The translations under genes and the position numbers were made by a program. Source: Lepiota brunneoincarnata (lineage: Eukaryota; Basidiomycota; Agaricomycetes; Agaricales; Agaricaceae). From it: a stretch of 64,000 nucleotides of DNA. The stretch spans positions 2,170,001-2,234,000 of the forward strand of contig JAEBUN010000005.1 in NCBI GenBank assembly GCA_023014365.1, written 5' to 3'. The notes beneath the pieces are model-generated. The model saw only the letters and a list, made by a program, of their open reading frames with translations. It had not been told where the DNA came from and did not search any database. Positions 63,224-64,000 of this stretch are shown in pieces (positions within the stretch are counted from its first letter, which is position 1; each line of letters begins with the position of its first letter).

Positions 63224-64000
63224 ATAGGGACTGTCAGGAACCTAGGAGATTGAGGAGAGCGTGCCGTGTCTGGTCTCAGAATGTATTCCATAGTTACATT
63301 CTTGTAGACTCTCTACTGGAACAATTCAAGGATGATGTGGATATGTTCTTACTACAGGAGCCGCCTTGGCGCTCCATCCACCGCGTTCCATCCTCCTCTG
63401 ACCCTGATGGGGATGAGGTTGTCGGGGCGCCCAAGCATCCGGAGTGGCTGTGTTTGTTCCGCCCTCCTTCTTCCCCGGATCAGCCTCCTCGGGTTATGGC
63501 GTATGTACATAACCGGATGATGCGGCTCTGCCCCTCGCTTTGACGTGACGTCGTCGATCACTGTGACGTCATGGCCATCTCCATGTTTTTGCATGGGGAG
63601 GCCATGTACTTTCTTAACGTCTACTCAGACGACGGACAGTCGGGCATTTGCTATCTTGCGGATGCAGTCGACGCTCTCCCGCAGTGCGCCCTCATGTCGG
63701 GGGACTTCAACTGCCACTCGCTGCAGTGGGATCTGTGGGCTCCCCACAACCCCGCTGCTGCTGCCTCCCTGCTGGAAACGGCAGATTTGTTGGGCCTGGA
63801 TCTCTCGCTCCCTGAGAACCCGGGCCCCACGCACTTCCCCTTTGAGGGGGGGCTTGTTTCTACCATGATCAACCTCGTGTTCGTGAGGGCGACTGCGGGC
63901 CATCTGCCGCTTCCCACGTGGTGTCCCGATCTGCAGGGTCAATCTGATCACTGCCCCCTTCGGATCACTGTCCCTCTGGAAGCCTTCGAGGAGGCTGTGC
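63220..64000 (+). pseudogene. LINE-5 ORF2 endonuclease, partial, one TGA
   Basis: ATG 63220 overlaps the ORF1 stop. It reads WSQNVFHSYILVDSLLEQF and MFLLQEPPWRSIH, then TGA at 63541-63543, where LINE-2 has CGA (LLRCDVVDH). It continues DVVDHCDVMAISMFLHG, ALMSGDFNCHSLQWD and GQSDHCPL to the window edge. Catalytic Asn, Glu, Asp and the SDH motif are present. RT lies outside the window. Confidence 0.88.

Larger units (their letters stand above)
60906..64000 (+). mobile_element. LINE-5: Tad-like LINE with complete 5' end, runs off the window
   Basis: About 118 bp of leader, ORF1 (61024-63223) and the start of ORF2 (63220 to the edge). Head to head with the LINE-4 remnant. It supplies the 5' part missing from LINE-2 and LINE-3. 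Confidence 0.85.

Overview
The window looks like nuclear DNA of a filamentous basidiomycete, probably an agaricomycete. The left end holds closely packed genes cut by many introns of about 50 nt. The conserved genes are typical fungal ones (Sda1, Ysa1-type Nudix, Pgk, Jhd1-type demethylase, Skt5/Chs4-like Sel1 protein). The rest is a nest of Tad-like LINEs, chromodomain Ty3/Gypsy elements and a Tc1 transposon. No rRNA, tRNA or CRISPR was seen.

Layout. Positions 1-13954 are a compact gene block: polynucleotide kinase/phosphatase (minus, runs off the left edge), ADP-ribose pyrophosphatase (plus), SDA1 (minus), two unnamed genes (minus), phosphoglycerate kinase (plus), a PHD+JmjC demethylase (plus) and an Skt5-like chitin synthase regulator with a C-terminal CaaX-like box (plus). 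From about 14.1 kb nearly everything is mobile DNA. An old, CpG-poor LINE (LINE-1) fills 15.6-22.4 kb. A decayed minus-strand Gypsy (element D, 22.4-40.96 kb) is split by two complete LTR elements with perfect 5-bp target duplications: A (24838-32667, TSD AGCAT) and C (32809-40787, TSD CCCTG). An alpha-kinase-like gene survives at 40982-43803. LTR element B (44019-51893) is a sister of A. From 51.9 to 60.9 kb is a nest: a Tc1 transposon in LINE-2, in LINE-3, in a LINE-4 ORF1 remnant. LINE-5 (plus) starts at about 60906 and leaves the window.

Most notable system. Elements A and B each carry, between pol and the 3' LTR and on the opposite strand to gag-pol, a spliced three-exon gene with its own TATA box. 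Its product has an E/R-rich helix, a Gal4-type Zn2Cys6 cluster assembled across an intron, a heptad-like helix and acidic tails: the layout of a fungal transcription factor. Element C has a different, sense-strand accessory ORF with CCHC-like knuckles at the same place. A, B and C also show an 11-13 nt complementarity between the sequence just inside the 5' LTR and a site about 32 nt downstream of the LTR TATA box, as expected for Tf1-type self-priming.

Decay. The clear stop codons in LTR elements A, B and C are TGA, and wherever a homologous residue is visible it is Arg (CGA). LTR pairs differ mainly by transitions at CpG, which points to methylated-CpG deamination. The LINEs join ORF1 and ORF2 by an ATGA stop/start overlap that is kept even in old LINE-1.
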